Positions 7,835-15,718 of a stretch of DNA of 64,000 bases are shown here, in pieces; positions within the stretch are counted from its first letter, which is position 1; every line of letters starts with the position of its first letter. Under the pieces are notes generated by a model. The model did no database searches. It was given only the letters and a program-made list of their open reading frames with translations, and had not been told where the DNA came from. A program made the translations under genes and the position numbers. The stretch spans positions 62,001 through 126,000 of the forward strand of contig CACJPV010000001.1 of NCBI GenBank assembly GCA_902595425.1, written 5' to 3'. The DNA comes from an uncultured Alphaproteobacteria bacterium. Its GTDB lineage: Bacteria; Pseudomonadota; Alphaproteobacteria; HIMB59; GCA-002718135.

Positions 7835-8380
7835 ATGGGAAGAGTTGGTTGGAAAGATTTTATTGTTTGGCAGTGTAGCATTCGTCAAAGGAATTTTAGA
7901 TTATACAAAGGCAAACCATCAGAAGGTTTGGTATGTAATCTGTATGAAAAAAAAAATAATGTTGAAATAAAAAAATTTATTTCTGTTATGCTAGAAAAAG
8001 AGGTCGAAGACTCATCAAGAATGTTTGAGTTTATGTACAAAAAAACTCATGATCCTGAAGATAGATATTTAAAAGCGGTTAAACTTTTTAGTGATGAATA
8101 TTTTAACCAGCCAAATAAATTTGATGGAAGGTTTACTGCTACTTTCAATAAAGATGATCCTTCATTAAAATTATTAAGTTCAAAAAAATCTTTTCAGGCT
8201 CAGTTTTTTGAGAGAGAAACTGGTTTCGATTTTCCTTTAAAGGTTCAGAAACTATCAAAAACGAAGAGTGAATGGAAGTTCACCTTTTGGCATAACTTTT
8301 TATTCAATCCTTCTTTAAATGAAAATATAGAAATATTTTTATTTAGCCCAGAGAAATCTGGGCTAAAAAGTCTAACTTAA
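7835..8380 (+). CDS. hypothetical protein, 181 aa, coupled to glnT
   Basis: I cannot assign a function. The protein has 181 residues, no signal peptide or membrane helix, and begins MGRVGWKDFIVWQCSIRQRN, which looks like a conserved, structured start. Its ATG lies 2 bases after the glnT-family stop, so translation is probably coupled and a role tied to that ligase is likely. Its last codons (FSPEKSGLKSL) are encoded by a perfect hairpin at 8342-8367, and its TAA overlaps the stop of the convergent gene by 4 bases. Confidence 0.72.
   Translation: MGRVGWKDFIVWQCSIRQRNFRLYKGKPSEGLVCNLYEKKNNVEIKKFISVMLEKEVEDSSRMFEFMYKKTHDPEDRYLKAVKLFSDEYFNQPNKFDGRFTATFNKDDPSLKLLSSKKSFQAQFFERETGFDFPLKVQKLSKTKSEWKFTFWHNFLFNPSLNENIEIFLFSPEKSGLKSLT
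8342..8367. terminator. GAAA-loop hairpin inside the 3' end of the 181-aa gene
   Basis: An 11-bp perfect stem (TTTAGCCCAGA and its complement) closes a GAAA tetraloop as read on the plus strand. It lies between two convergent operons, inside the last codons of the plus-strand gene and 10 bases past the stop of the minus-strand gene. It probably ends transcription from either side, although only short T-runs follow. Confidence 0.55.
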
Positions 8381-8787
8381 TTTTTCTTATAAGCCTTTTT
8401 GAGAGTAACCAATGGATGGTTGGAAGACATTTGGAACTTAATTAAAAGTTCCCTAGCAATCATATCTCTATCTTGTTGATCTTTTGGTAGTTTTAATTTT
8501 GGTGGAGTGGTCACCCAACCATTGATATTTCTATCAAATACTGCAGGTTTACCATCTTCATAACCCATATGAACATCTTCTAACCAATTAAGATCATCCC
8601 ACCCCATATGTTCTATGTATTTTCTTAGAAATGGAGTTAGTCTATTATAATCAGGCAATAAGTTTACATCATATCTATAACCAATATGTTGACCAATCAT
8701 TTTTTCTCTTGCTGTCTTAATTCCTTTGTCTTTAGAAGAACTAGACTTTCTTTTTTTAACAACCTTTTTTGTTTTTTTCTTAGCCAT
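8377..8787 (-). CDS. hypothetical basic protein, 136 aa, last gene of the mgs operon
   Basis: I do not recognise this family. The first 25 residues are very rich in lysine and serine (MAKKKTKKVVKKRKSSSSKD), followed by a folded-looking region with several Trp, Tyr and His residues (about 32-130). There is no signal peptide or membrane helix. It lies 9 bases after the large subunit gene mgsC, which also begins MAKK with a lysine-rich leader, so the product may act with the glutamate-synthase-like enzyme, for example as an assembly or stabilising partner. The stop overlaps the convergent gene's stop. Confidence 0.72.
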   Translation of the reverse strand: MAKKKTKKVVKKRKSSSSKDKGIKTAREKMIGQHIGYRYDVNLLPDYNRLTPFLRKYIEHMGWDDLNWLEDVHMGYEDGKPAVFDRNINGWVTTPPKLKLPKDQQDRDMIARELLIKFQMSSNHPLVTLKKAYKKN

Positions 8788-8796
8788 TATTTTCTC

Positions 8797-10146
8797 CTAG
8801 ATAGAATGGAAGTTATCTACGCCAACAGTATAATCTGTACCCGCTAAAGGAACTTTTGCTAGCGCTGATGCTTCCATTGTTAATGCTGCCAAATCCTCAG
8901 GTTCTAATGAATGAATATTGGTTTTACCACAAGCTCTAGCAAGTAATTGAGCTTCTAAAGTCATCGAATGAAGATAATTATATACTCTTAATGCTGCGTC
9001 ATCCGGATTTAGTCGTTTACGCAGCTTTGGATCTTGAGTTGCAACTCCAACTGGACATCTACCAGTATGACAATGATAACAATAACCTGCTTCAACACCC
9101 AACTCTTTTTCAAAATCTGCTTCTGGTATATCTTTGTTACAGTTTAGTGCAACTAAGGCGCCTGTTCCAACGGAAATACAGTCAGCACCAAGAGCAAGTG
9201 CTTTTGCCATATCAGCGCCATCTCTTAATCCTCCAGCAAAAATAAGGGTAACATCCCCAGACTTTCCAACATCATCTAATGCTCTTCTTGCTTCTCTAAC
9301 TGCTGCAATACCTGGGATACCAGTATTTGCTGCTGCAATATGTGGTCCTGCACCAGTTGATCCTTCCATACAATCTAAATAGATTGAGTCTGGATCACAT
9401 TTTGCTGCCATACGAACATCGTCGTAAACTTTTGCAGCACCTAGTTTTAATTGAATAGGAACCTGATTATCTGTTAGCTCACGTAATTCCTGAACCTTAA
9501 GAGCTAAATCATCTGGACCTAACCAATCTGGGTGTCTTGCTGGAGAACGCTGATCGATACCAGCGGGTAGTGATCTCATTTCTGCAACTTGATCAGTTAC
9601 TTTTTGACCCATCAAATGTCCACCCATACCTACTTTTTGACCTTGACCGATAAACACCTCAATACCATCGGCTAGTTGAGCATGATGAGGATTAAATCCA
9701 TATCTAGATTGAATACATTGATAATACCACTTATGAGAGTATCTTCTTTCATCAGGTATCATTCCTCCTTCACCAGAGCACGTAGCACTACCTGCCATAG
9801 TAGCTCCTCTAGCAAGAGCAGTCTTCGCCTCATAGGATAAAGCACCAAAACTCATTGAAGTTATGTAAACTGGTATATCTAACTCTATTGGATTTTTACA
9901 TCGTGGACCAATAACGGTTTTAGTTTCACATTTTTCTCTATAACCTTCAATAACAAACCTAGTAAGTGTGCCTGGTAAGAAAGTTAAATCATCCCAATGA
10001 GGAATTTTTTTCATTAATGCCATACCTCTCATTCGGTAACGACCTAGTTGAGATTTTATATGAATGTCATTGATTACATCAGGGGTAAAAATAGCATTGC
10101 GCCCTAATAAACTTTTATCATCTTTTTTCTTTGCTTTTTTTGCCAT
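8797..10146 (-). CDS. mgsC: glutamate synthase large-subunit-like protein, FMN domain (MgsC/GlxD type)
   Basis: A 449-residue protein corresponding to the FMN-binding synthase domain of glutamate synthase. Visible marks are CSGEGGMIPDERR and SMSFGALSYEAK near the FMN site, LKLGAAKVYDD, the GSTGAGPHIAA segment, and a cysteine cluster (YCYHCHTGRCPVGVATQDP) for a 3Fe-4S centre. Together with the two upstream proteins it rebuilds a split GltB, the arrangement of N-methylglutamate synthase (MgsABC) and of rhizobial GlxBCD. In the methylamine route it would make N-methylglutamate from gamma-glutamylmethylamide and 2-oxoglutarate. That role is inferred from the neighbouring GS-like ligase and the TMA genes; ordinary glutamate synthesis is the alternative. 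Confidence 0.83.
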   Translation of the reverse strand: MAKKAKKKDDKSLLGRNAIFTPDVINDIHIKSQLGRYRMRGMALMKKIPHWDDLTFLPGTLTRFVIEGYREKCETKTVIGPRCKNPIELDIPVYITSMSFGALSYEAKTALARGATMAGSATCSGEGGMIPDERRYSHKWYYQCIQSRYGFNPHHAQLADGIEVFIGQGQKVGMGGHLMGQKVTDQVAEMRSLPAGIDQRSPARHPDWLGPDDLALKVQELRELTDNQVPIQLKLGAAKVYDDVRMAAKCDPDSIYLDCMEGSTGAGPHIAAANTGIPGIAAVREARRALDDVGKSGDVTLIFAGGLRDGADMAKALALGADCISVGTGALVALNCNKDIPEADFEKELGVEAGYCYHCHTGRCPVGVATQDPKLRKRLNPDDAALRVYNYLHSMTLEAQLLARACGKTNIHSLEPEDLAALTMEASALAKVPLAGTDYTVGVDNFHSI

Positions 10147-10159
10147 AAATTTACCCTTT

Positions 10160-11002
10160 CTATATTGCCCCTTTTCTCTCAGTTGGCTCTAAATTATCAT
10201 AGTTCCATAATTTCTTTCCTGAAACAATCTTTGTCATTTTTTTAAAATCAACTTTTTTATCGATTTCAGATACTTTTAACTTTCTCTTAAGCCACGCAAC
10301 ATCCAAGTCAGTCATCTCAGCTTCGACTGCATCTGCTCCAAGTGATTTGATACTTCCACCTACAAAAATTGTACCATCATACAATGAATCACCTAAGTTA
10401 GGTCCAACATCTCCTAAAATCACAATACGCCCTCTTTGCATCATGAAACCTGTGAAGGCTCCTGCATCACCACCTATTATAATTGTCCCGCCTTTCATAT
10501 CAATTCCTGACCTAGCTCCAACACTTCCCTTACAAATAAGGTCGCCGCCTCTTATAGCAGCACCAAAACAAGAACCTGCATTTTTTTCAACAACAACTTT
10601 TCCAGCCATCATATTTTCAGCACAAGACCATCCTACTCTGCCAGATATTCTTACTGTTGGCCCATCAACTGAACCTATGCCAAAATAACCAAGACTACCG
10701 TCTACAATTAAATTTAGTTTATTTAAAATTCCAACTCCAACGCTGTGCTTCGATCCTGGATTTTTTATTACAATTGTACCATAACCTTTAGACATCATGT
10801 TTTTAATTTGATCATTAATATCTCTGCAATCTAAATTCTTAGCATCAATCTCAGTTCTTTTATTAAAGTCTACATCATATGCATCGTGATAGAAAAAATT
10901 TTCACTTTCTTCAGGATTGAAAAATACTTGCTGCGTACGACCTGTTAGTACTTCATCATGAAGTCCCATTTCTTCTGACTTATGTTTTTTTACGCTTGCC
11001 AT
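10160..11002 (-). CDS. mgsB: glutamate synthase GXGXG-domain protein (MgsB/GlxC type)
   Basis: A 280-residue protein made almost entirely of the right-handed beta-helix GXGXG domain that closes large glutamate synthase subunits. Repeats such as GGDLICKGSVGARSG, GGTIIIGGDAGAFTG and RGRIVILGDVGPNLGDSLYDG are clear from about residue 90 to 230. It has no catalytic centre of its own and would bridge the amidotransferase and FMN subunits. Its start overlaps the end of mgsA by 13 bases and mgsC follows 13 bases later, so the three are translated from one message. Confidence 0.85.
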   Translation of the reverse strand: MASVKKHKSEEMGLHDEVLTGRTQQVFFNPEESENFFYHDAYDVDFNKRTEIDAKNLDCRDINDQIKNMMSKGYGTIVIKNPGSKHSVGVGILNKLNLIVDGSLGYFGIGSVDGPTVRISGRVGWSCAENMMAGKVVVEKNAGSCFGAAIRGGDLICKGSVGARSGIDMKGGTIIIGGDAGAFTGFMMQRGRIVILGDVGPNLGDSLYDGTIFVGGSIKSLGADAVEAEMTDLDVAWLKRKLKVSEIDKKVDFKKMTKIVSGKKLWNYDNLEPTERKGAI

Positions 11003-11931
11003 ACTTTTACCTCCCCTTCATATGGATCATATGTGTCTATTTCTTTAGGCAAGACTGTTCTGATTGCTACCTCCTCAGATGCCAAGGCAACTAAATCTTT
11101 ACTTTCATATAAAACCATTGGTTTTGCAGCCATATGATCTTTTGCCATTCCTAATTTATCTTTAGTCGCTACTAAATAAGTAAACACACCATCAAGATCT
11201 TCAAGAGAGCCTCTCATTGCTTCTTCTAAATCAACACCGTTTCTAATTTTATCAGCTAAATAAACAGCTATTAGTTCAGAGTCACAAGACGACATAAATC
11301 TCATACCTTTTTTCTCTAGAGTTCTTCTGTTATTCCAGTAATTAGTTAACTGACCGTTATGAACTACAGAAACATCACTAAACGGATAAGCCCAGTAAGG
11401 ATGTGCAGAACGAATATCTACTCCAGACTCAGTTGCCATTCGTGTGTGCCCAATACCGTGGGTGCCGTTAAATTTATTTAACCCATAATTATCAGCAACT
11501 ACAGAAGCATCTCCAATATCTTTTATTAATTCTAAAGACTTACCAAGTGATAAAATTTCAGTCATTTCAACTGACTCAATTAGTTTTGCTAAATCTAAAA
11601 GGTCACCCTTGTATGAAATTACATATCTAAAAGAGTAAGGTGTTATTTGAGCCTGTTTATGAATCTTGGCGCCAGCCTCTTTTATTTTTTTATTAACTTC
11701 ATCTTTTCTTGTTTCATAAATACTAGCATCTTCCATTATAGCGGAACTACCTTCTTTTACATTTTCACCAACTTTAAATCTTAAAATATAGTTGTTAGAT
11801 TCACCATTGCCATATAAGGCATAGCCGGTTGAGTCAGGACCTCTGTGTTTAAGAGATTGCAACATTTTTTGCATTTCTCCACCAACATTTGTTGATTTAC
11901 CTTTATGTATAATTCCAGCAATTCCGCACAT
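10990..11931 (-). CDS. mgsA: class II glutamine amidotransferase subunit (MgsA/GlxB type)
   Basis: A 313-residue Ntn-type glutamine amidotransferase. The nucleophile is Cys2, exposed after removal of Met1 (MCGIAGI), and the supporting motifs LKHRGPDSTGYA, GIGHTRMATES, SVVHNGQLTNYW and CDSELIAVYLADK are all present in the usual order. In the split synthase it would release ammonia, or methylamine from gamma-glutamylmethylamide, and pass it to the FMN subunit. It lies 20 bases after the GS-like gene and overlaps mgsB. Its length and lack of other domains match GlxB/MgsA rather than full-length GltB or GlmS. Confidence 0.86.
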   Translation of the reverse strand: MCGIAGIIHKGKSTNVGGEMQKMLQSLKHRGPDSTGYALYGNGESNNYILRFKVGENVKEGSSAIMEDASIYETRKDEVNKKIKEAGAKIHKQAQITPYSFRYVISYKGDLLDLAKLIESVEMTEILSLGKSLELIKDIGDASVVADNYGLNKFNGTHGIGHTRMATESGVDIRSAHPYWAYPFSDVSVVHNGQLTNYWNNRRTLEKKGMRFMSSCDSELIAVYLADKIRNGVDLEEAMRGSLEDLDGVFTYLVATKDKLGMAKDHMAAKPMVLYESKDLVALASEEVAIRTVLPKEIDTYDPYEGEVKVWQA

Positions 11932-11951
11932 AATTTAATTCCTTCCTTAAT

Positions 11952-13424
11952 TTATGGTAATACATCCAAATAGGTATCGACATCCCACTGCGTTACAGCA
12001 GATAAGAATTTTTCCCATTCATCTTTTTTATAGTGCATAAATACACGAAGCATATCTTCAGGTAGTGCAGATCTTACAACATCATCACTTTCTAACCTTT
12101 GAATAGCCTCTCCTAAAGTTAAAGGAAGTTTATCAACTTCTTTTCCTTCTTTCATTGCATCATAAATATTCTTTTTCTCTGGTTCGCCAGGATCCATTTT
12201 GTTATCTAAACCATCTTCAAAAGCTTTCAATATTCCAGCTCCCATTAAGTAAGGATTATGAGATGAATCAACGGATCTGTATTCAACACGACCAGGAGCA
12301 GATACACGAACACTACATGTCCTATTTTGATATCCCCAATCAGCATAAACTGGAGCCCAAAAACCAGTGTCCCACAATCTTCTGTAAGAATTAACTGTTG
12401 GAGATCCCAGACAAGTTAAAGCTGGTAAATGTTTCAGCAAACCTGCTATGCTCTGTAATCCAACAGGACCAGGTTTTACCTTATCAATTTTTGGATCAGG
12501 CATAAACATATTTTCCCCACCAGAAATATGAGTGAAAACTTGCTCCATACCAGGTAAAGGGTCGTTACCGATTGGGGTAGATTTAAGTTCCCCACCTTTC
12601 CATAAAGAAACGTTTGTATGACATCCGTTAGCCGATACGCCCATAAATGGTTTACTCATAAAACAGGCAATCAAATTAAACTCTCTTGCAACTTGAGCAC
12701 AAATTTGACGATATGTAGTAAGTCTGTCAGCATTTCTTAGAACATCATCATACGTAAAGTTTAATTCTAGCTGTCCAGGAGCATCTTCATGATCGCCTTG
12801 GATTACATCTAGTCCCATAGCTCGGCAATATTCAATAACCTTCATATAAACTGGTCTCAATGACTCAAACTGATCTATGTGATAACAATAAGGTCTAGAA
12901 AAACCGTCTCCTGTTGGCTCTCCATTATCTTTTTTGGTCAGCCACATCATTTCAGGCTCAGTACCAGCTCGCATGTTCATGTTAAATTTTTCTTGAAACT
13001 GATCTTGGAAAATTTTTAAATTTCCTCGACAATCAGATGTTAGATGACCTCCAGGATTTTCTTCCTCTTCTCTGTTTCTAAAGCATGTACACCAAACACG
13101 TGCAATTCTTTTGTCCCAAGGCAATTGAACAAATGTATCTGGCTCAGGTATACCTACTAGCTCAGAAGACTCTGGGCCGTACCCTATATAATCACCATGT
13201 CTATCAACAAATAAGTTTGCAGTTGCTCCATAAACAAGTTGGAAACCTTTTTCAGCTAACGACTCCCAATGATCAGCAGGAACACCCTTGCCAACTATTC
13301 TTCCAGTAACAGAAACAAATTGATAATAAATATACTCTATACCTAAATCTTTAATTTTCTTTCTAACATCTTTAACTAGTTTATCGCGACCTGGTTGATT
13401 CACGAAATTTTCTAAGTCTGTCAT
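11952..13424 (-). CDS. glutamine-synthetase-like gamma-glutamyl ligase in the mgs operon
   Basis: A 490-residue ligase with the GS fold, clearly distinct from the GlnT-type protein at 6.5 kb. Marks include the N-terminal YYQFVSVTGRIVGKGVP, the catalytic region QGDHEDAPGQLELNF, CHTNVSLW, and CSVRVSAPGRVEYRS near the end. I chose the ATG at 13424 because it is preceded by GGGAGG; a TTG 12 bases upstream would put the start inside that site. It is followed by mgsABC, so its likely product, a gamma-glutamyl amide of an amine, would be the substrate of the synthase. It could be the true GMA synthetase or may use another amine. Assignment between this and the 6.5-kb ligase is open. Confidence 0.8.
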   Translation of the reverse strand: MTDLENFVNQPGRDKLVKDVRKKIKDLGIEYIYYQFVSVTGRIVGKGVPADHWESLAEKGFQLVYGATANLFVDRHGDYIGYGPESSELVGIPEPDTFVQLPWDKRIARVWCTCFRNREEEENPGGHLTSDCRGNLKIFQDQFQEKFNMNMRAGTEPEMMWLTKKDNGEPTGDGFSRPYCYHIDQFESLRPVYMKVIEYCRAMGLDVIQGDHEDAPGQLELNFTYDDVLRNADRLTTYRQICAQVAREFNLIACFMSKPFMGVSANGCHTNVSLWKGGELKSTPIGNDPLPGMEQVFTHISGGENMFMPDPKIDKVKPGPVGLQSIAGLLKHLPALTCLGSPTVNSYRRLWDTGFWAPVYADWGYQNRTCSVRVSAPGRVEYRSVDSSHNPYLMGAGILKAFEDGLDNKMDPGEPEKKNIYDAMKEGKEVDKLPLTLGEAIQRLESDDVVRSALPEDMLRVFMHYKKDEWEKFLSAVTQWDVDTYLDVLP

Positions 13425-13450
13425 TTTTCCTCCCAAATAATCTACCTAAA

Positions 13451-14797
13451 TTAACTCCACGGAAATGGGCTATTAGAGGTAGGATGTAATTTACCTTCTT
13501 CGTATCTGGAGAATCTAAAAGGCTCTAAAAGTGAGCTTTTTTCTCCTAAAACTTCATCAGCAACTAATTTACCAACACCAATCATTTTATAACCATGATT
13601 AGAGTCAGCTATCAAGTAAACATTTTCATTAAATTGATCAAATATTGGGAAAGAGTCTGGTGTAAAGCATCCAAGACCGCCTGTTGCACCCTTTTTGAAT
13701 AAATGAGATTTACCTTCAAACCTTTTATGACAAAAAGCTAAAGCTGAAGTCCACATATGTGCAAAATTATCATCAATGATGAATTCACTTGATTTAGGTC
13801 CATATGGATCTACACTGACACCCTCACCTCCTGGCTCTCCAACTTTATAAGGTGATGCTCCTCCCTGAATACCATTGAAGTGAAAATCTGGTTTGTAATA
13901 TATTCCCCAAAGCTTATCGGTAATTAACGATTTATCTACATCTGAATATAGAGGAGCATCAGTATCAACATGAATTACAGGAGGCATATTTCCTTCTTCA
14001 GTTTTTAAAAAATCAGGTTCTACTCTTAAAACGCCTTCAGTTAAAAACCAATAGTACCACATTGGAACATTGTTATGTATTTTACCATCATCACCTTTAA
14101 TTGAAATTTTGTTTGGAAGATCTAACATATCCCAAAATGATTTAATCCAGGGTCCGGCGCCAACAATCACTTGTTCACATTTAATTGTACCTTTGTCCGT
14201 TTGCACTCCAGTAACTGCGTTCGAGTTAGATCCAAACTCAAATCCTGTAACAGTAGTGCTGGTTAATATTTTTACTCCCAAAGCCTCAGCTTTATCAGCA
14301 AGTCCATATATGGCAGAAGTATTATTAGCATAACCACCTCTTTTTTCGTGCAAAACACTTGTGATGCCTTGTGCTTGCCAATCCCCAAACATTTTTTTCA
14401 TGTAATTTTCAGAGTCTTTTTTTCCCTGAATAAACACTGAGTCATATCCAATGTTTTTTTGTTGAGCGTAAATTTCTGCTACATCACTTTCCATACACTC
14501 CGGACTAATTTGCATGTATCCAACATCGTGGTAATGAAAGTTTTTAGCATCACTTTCCCATACTTCGACGCACATTGCCATTAACTCTCTCATAGCGGGT
14601 TGGTAATAATTATTTCTAACTACTCCACATGCAATTCCACTTGCTCCTGCTGCAATACCATCCTTATCAATAACAACTATATTTGAACCATCACCTTTAC
14701 CTTTAGCTTTAAGTTTTGCAGCTAAATGCCATGCAGTGCTTAGACCATGTATGCCAGCGCCAATTATTACGTAGTTAACTTTTTCCGGAAAAGCCAT
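13451..14797 (-). CDS. FAD-dependent oxidoreductase of the DAO / sarcosine oxidase beta type
   Basis: A 448-residue flavoprotein with an N-terminal dinucleotide-binding motif (VIIGAGIHGLSTAWHLA), a second conserved stretch GIACGVVRNNYYQP near residue 60, and the C-terminal GGLGCFTPDSFPIF and ADSNHGYKMIGVGKL segments of DAO-family enzymes. Such enzymes oxidise N-methyl or amino groups. It is the first gene of the operon with the GS-like ligase and mgsABC and lies 65 bases downstream of an inverted repeat that recurs at tmm/tmoX. It may oxidise N-methylglutamate or supply the dimethylamine step that otherwise lacks a gene here. Neither role is proven by the sequence. Confidence 0.82.
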   Translation of the reverse strand: MAFPEKVNYVIIGAGIHGLSTAWHLAAKLKAKGKGDGSNIVVIDKDGIAAGASGIACGVVRNNYYQPAMRELMAMCVEVWESDAKNFHYHDVGYMQISPECMESDVAEIYAQQKNIGYDSVFIQGKKDSENYMKKMFGDWQAQGITSVLHEKRGGYANNTSAIYGLADKAEALGVKILTSTTVTGFEFGSNSNAVTGVQTDKGTIKCEQVIVGAGPWIKSFWDMLDLPNKISIKGDDGKIHNNVPMWYYWFLTEGVLRVEPDFLKTEEGNMPPVIHVDTDAPLYSDVDKSLITDKLWGIYYKPDFHFNGIQGGASPYKVGEPGGEGVSVDPYGPKSSEFIIDDNFAHMWTSALAFCHKRFEGKSHLFKKGATGGLGCFTPDSFPIFDQFNENVYLIADSNHGYKMIGVGKLVADEVLGEKSSLLEPFRFSRYEEGKLHPTSNSPFPWS

Positions 14798-14861
14798 AAA
14801 TATTCCTTTATAAAAAATTTTTAAAAAGCTTTATTTTAAAGTAATATTTGCTTAAAGTAAG

Positions 14862-14880
14862 TGTTTCAAGCTTTGAAACA
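14862..14880. promoter_or_regulatory. TGTTTC-N7-GAAACA operator candidate, copy 1
   Basis: Sequence TGTTTCAAGCTTTGAAACA: an 8-bp inverted repeat around a 3-base centre. It lies 65-83 bases upstream of the FAD oxidoreductase start and 2 bases past the iclR stop, so it most likely controls the FAD/GS/mgs operon. The same 19-bp pattern recurs at 20794 and, with one mismatch, at 62126. KdgR, an IclR-family regulator, uses related half-sites (TGAAACA/TGTTTCA), so the adjacent IclR protein is the natural candidate to bind it. Confidence 0.68.
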
Positions 14881-14882
14881 TA

Positions 14883-15644
14883 CTAATTTTCTTTCAGTTT
14901 ATTTGAAATTAATTTAGCAGTTTCTCTTACCTTATGTGATAAATGAGGAATGGATTTAATATTTATACTTCCTTTTGTTCCTGAAATTGCAATACCTGCA
15001 ATTGCTCTGTTTTGAATATCCATAATAGGTGCGCCGATTCCATAAACATAATCAAATGTCTCTGCCTCATTTACGCTAAAGCCATTTTTTCTCACTTTAT
15101 CTAAATTTGCATATAATTTATCAATAGATGTAATTGTATTAGCAGTATGCTTATGAAGAGTATAACTTTTATATATTTCTTTAAGTTCATCTCTTGATTT
15201 AAAAGCAAGAATAGCCTTTCCTAATGCACAACTATGCGCGTCCATTCTCATTCTATACGCTCTTGGAGCGTTCTCTCCTAAAGGGTCTACTTTATCACAA
15301 TAAACAATATGGGGGCCCTCTAAGACAGCTAGGTACGTAATATGATTTGTATCATAAGATAACTTTTTTATATGATCAAAGCACAAGGTTGTTAGAGTTT
15401 TAAGAAAATCTGATTTATCTCCAAATTCAAAAATTTTATGTCCTAATGAATATAAATTATTAGAAGTATCTTTAAAAATATATCCAAGGCTTGTTAAATA
15501 TGTAAGAATTCTAAATGCTGTTGCTCTATCTAATTTTGTTATAAAAGATACCTGACTAGCTTTAAGTGGTTTTGGTGATTTTCCAACACATTCAATTATT
15601 GCAAGAGCTTTCTTAATCGATCCACTTAAATAGTTTCGAGTCAT
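14883..15644 (-). CDS. IclR-family transcriptional regulator
   Basis: A 253-residue regulator with an N-terminal winged helix-turn-helix (about residues 6-65; LDRATAFRILTYLTSLGYI is the recognition region) and the C-terminal IclR effector domain (DAHSCALGKAILAF, GFSVNEAETFDYVYGIGAPI). I moved the start to the ATG at 15644, because the upstream frame encodes an A/T-derived hydrophobic stretch unlike any IclR leader. It lies directly upstream of the FAD/GS/mgs operon with the TGTTTC-N7-GAAACA repeat in between, and is divergent from a choline-kinase-like gene. The inducer is unknown; a methylated amine or a glutamyl derivative would fit. Confidence 0.88.
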   Translation of the reverse strand: MTRNYLSGSIKKALAIIECVGKSPKPLKASQVSFITKLDRATAFRILTYLTSLGYIFKDTSNNLYSLGHKIFEFGDKSDFLKTLTTLCFDHIKKLSYDTNHITYLAVLEGPHIVYCDKVDPLGENAPRAYRMRMDAHSCALGKAILAFKSRDELKEIYKSYTLHKHTANTITSIDKLYANLDKVRKNGFSVNEAETFDYVYGIGAPIMDIQNRAIAGIAISGTKGSINIKSIPHLSHKVRETAKLISNKLKEN

Positions 15645-15718
15645 AATAAAATTGTAAATAAAATATACATGATTAATTGAAAATAATTTATTATAAAATA
15701 AAATATATAAAAAAATGT

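Noticed and set aside
10347-10688. 113-codon open frame opposite mgsB
   Set aside because: Antisense to the GXGXG repeats; the Pro- and Ile-rich composition comes from the complementary Gly-rich codons.
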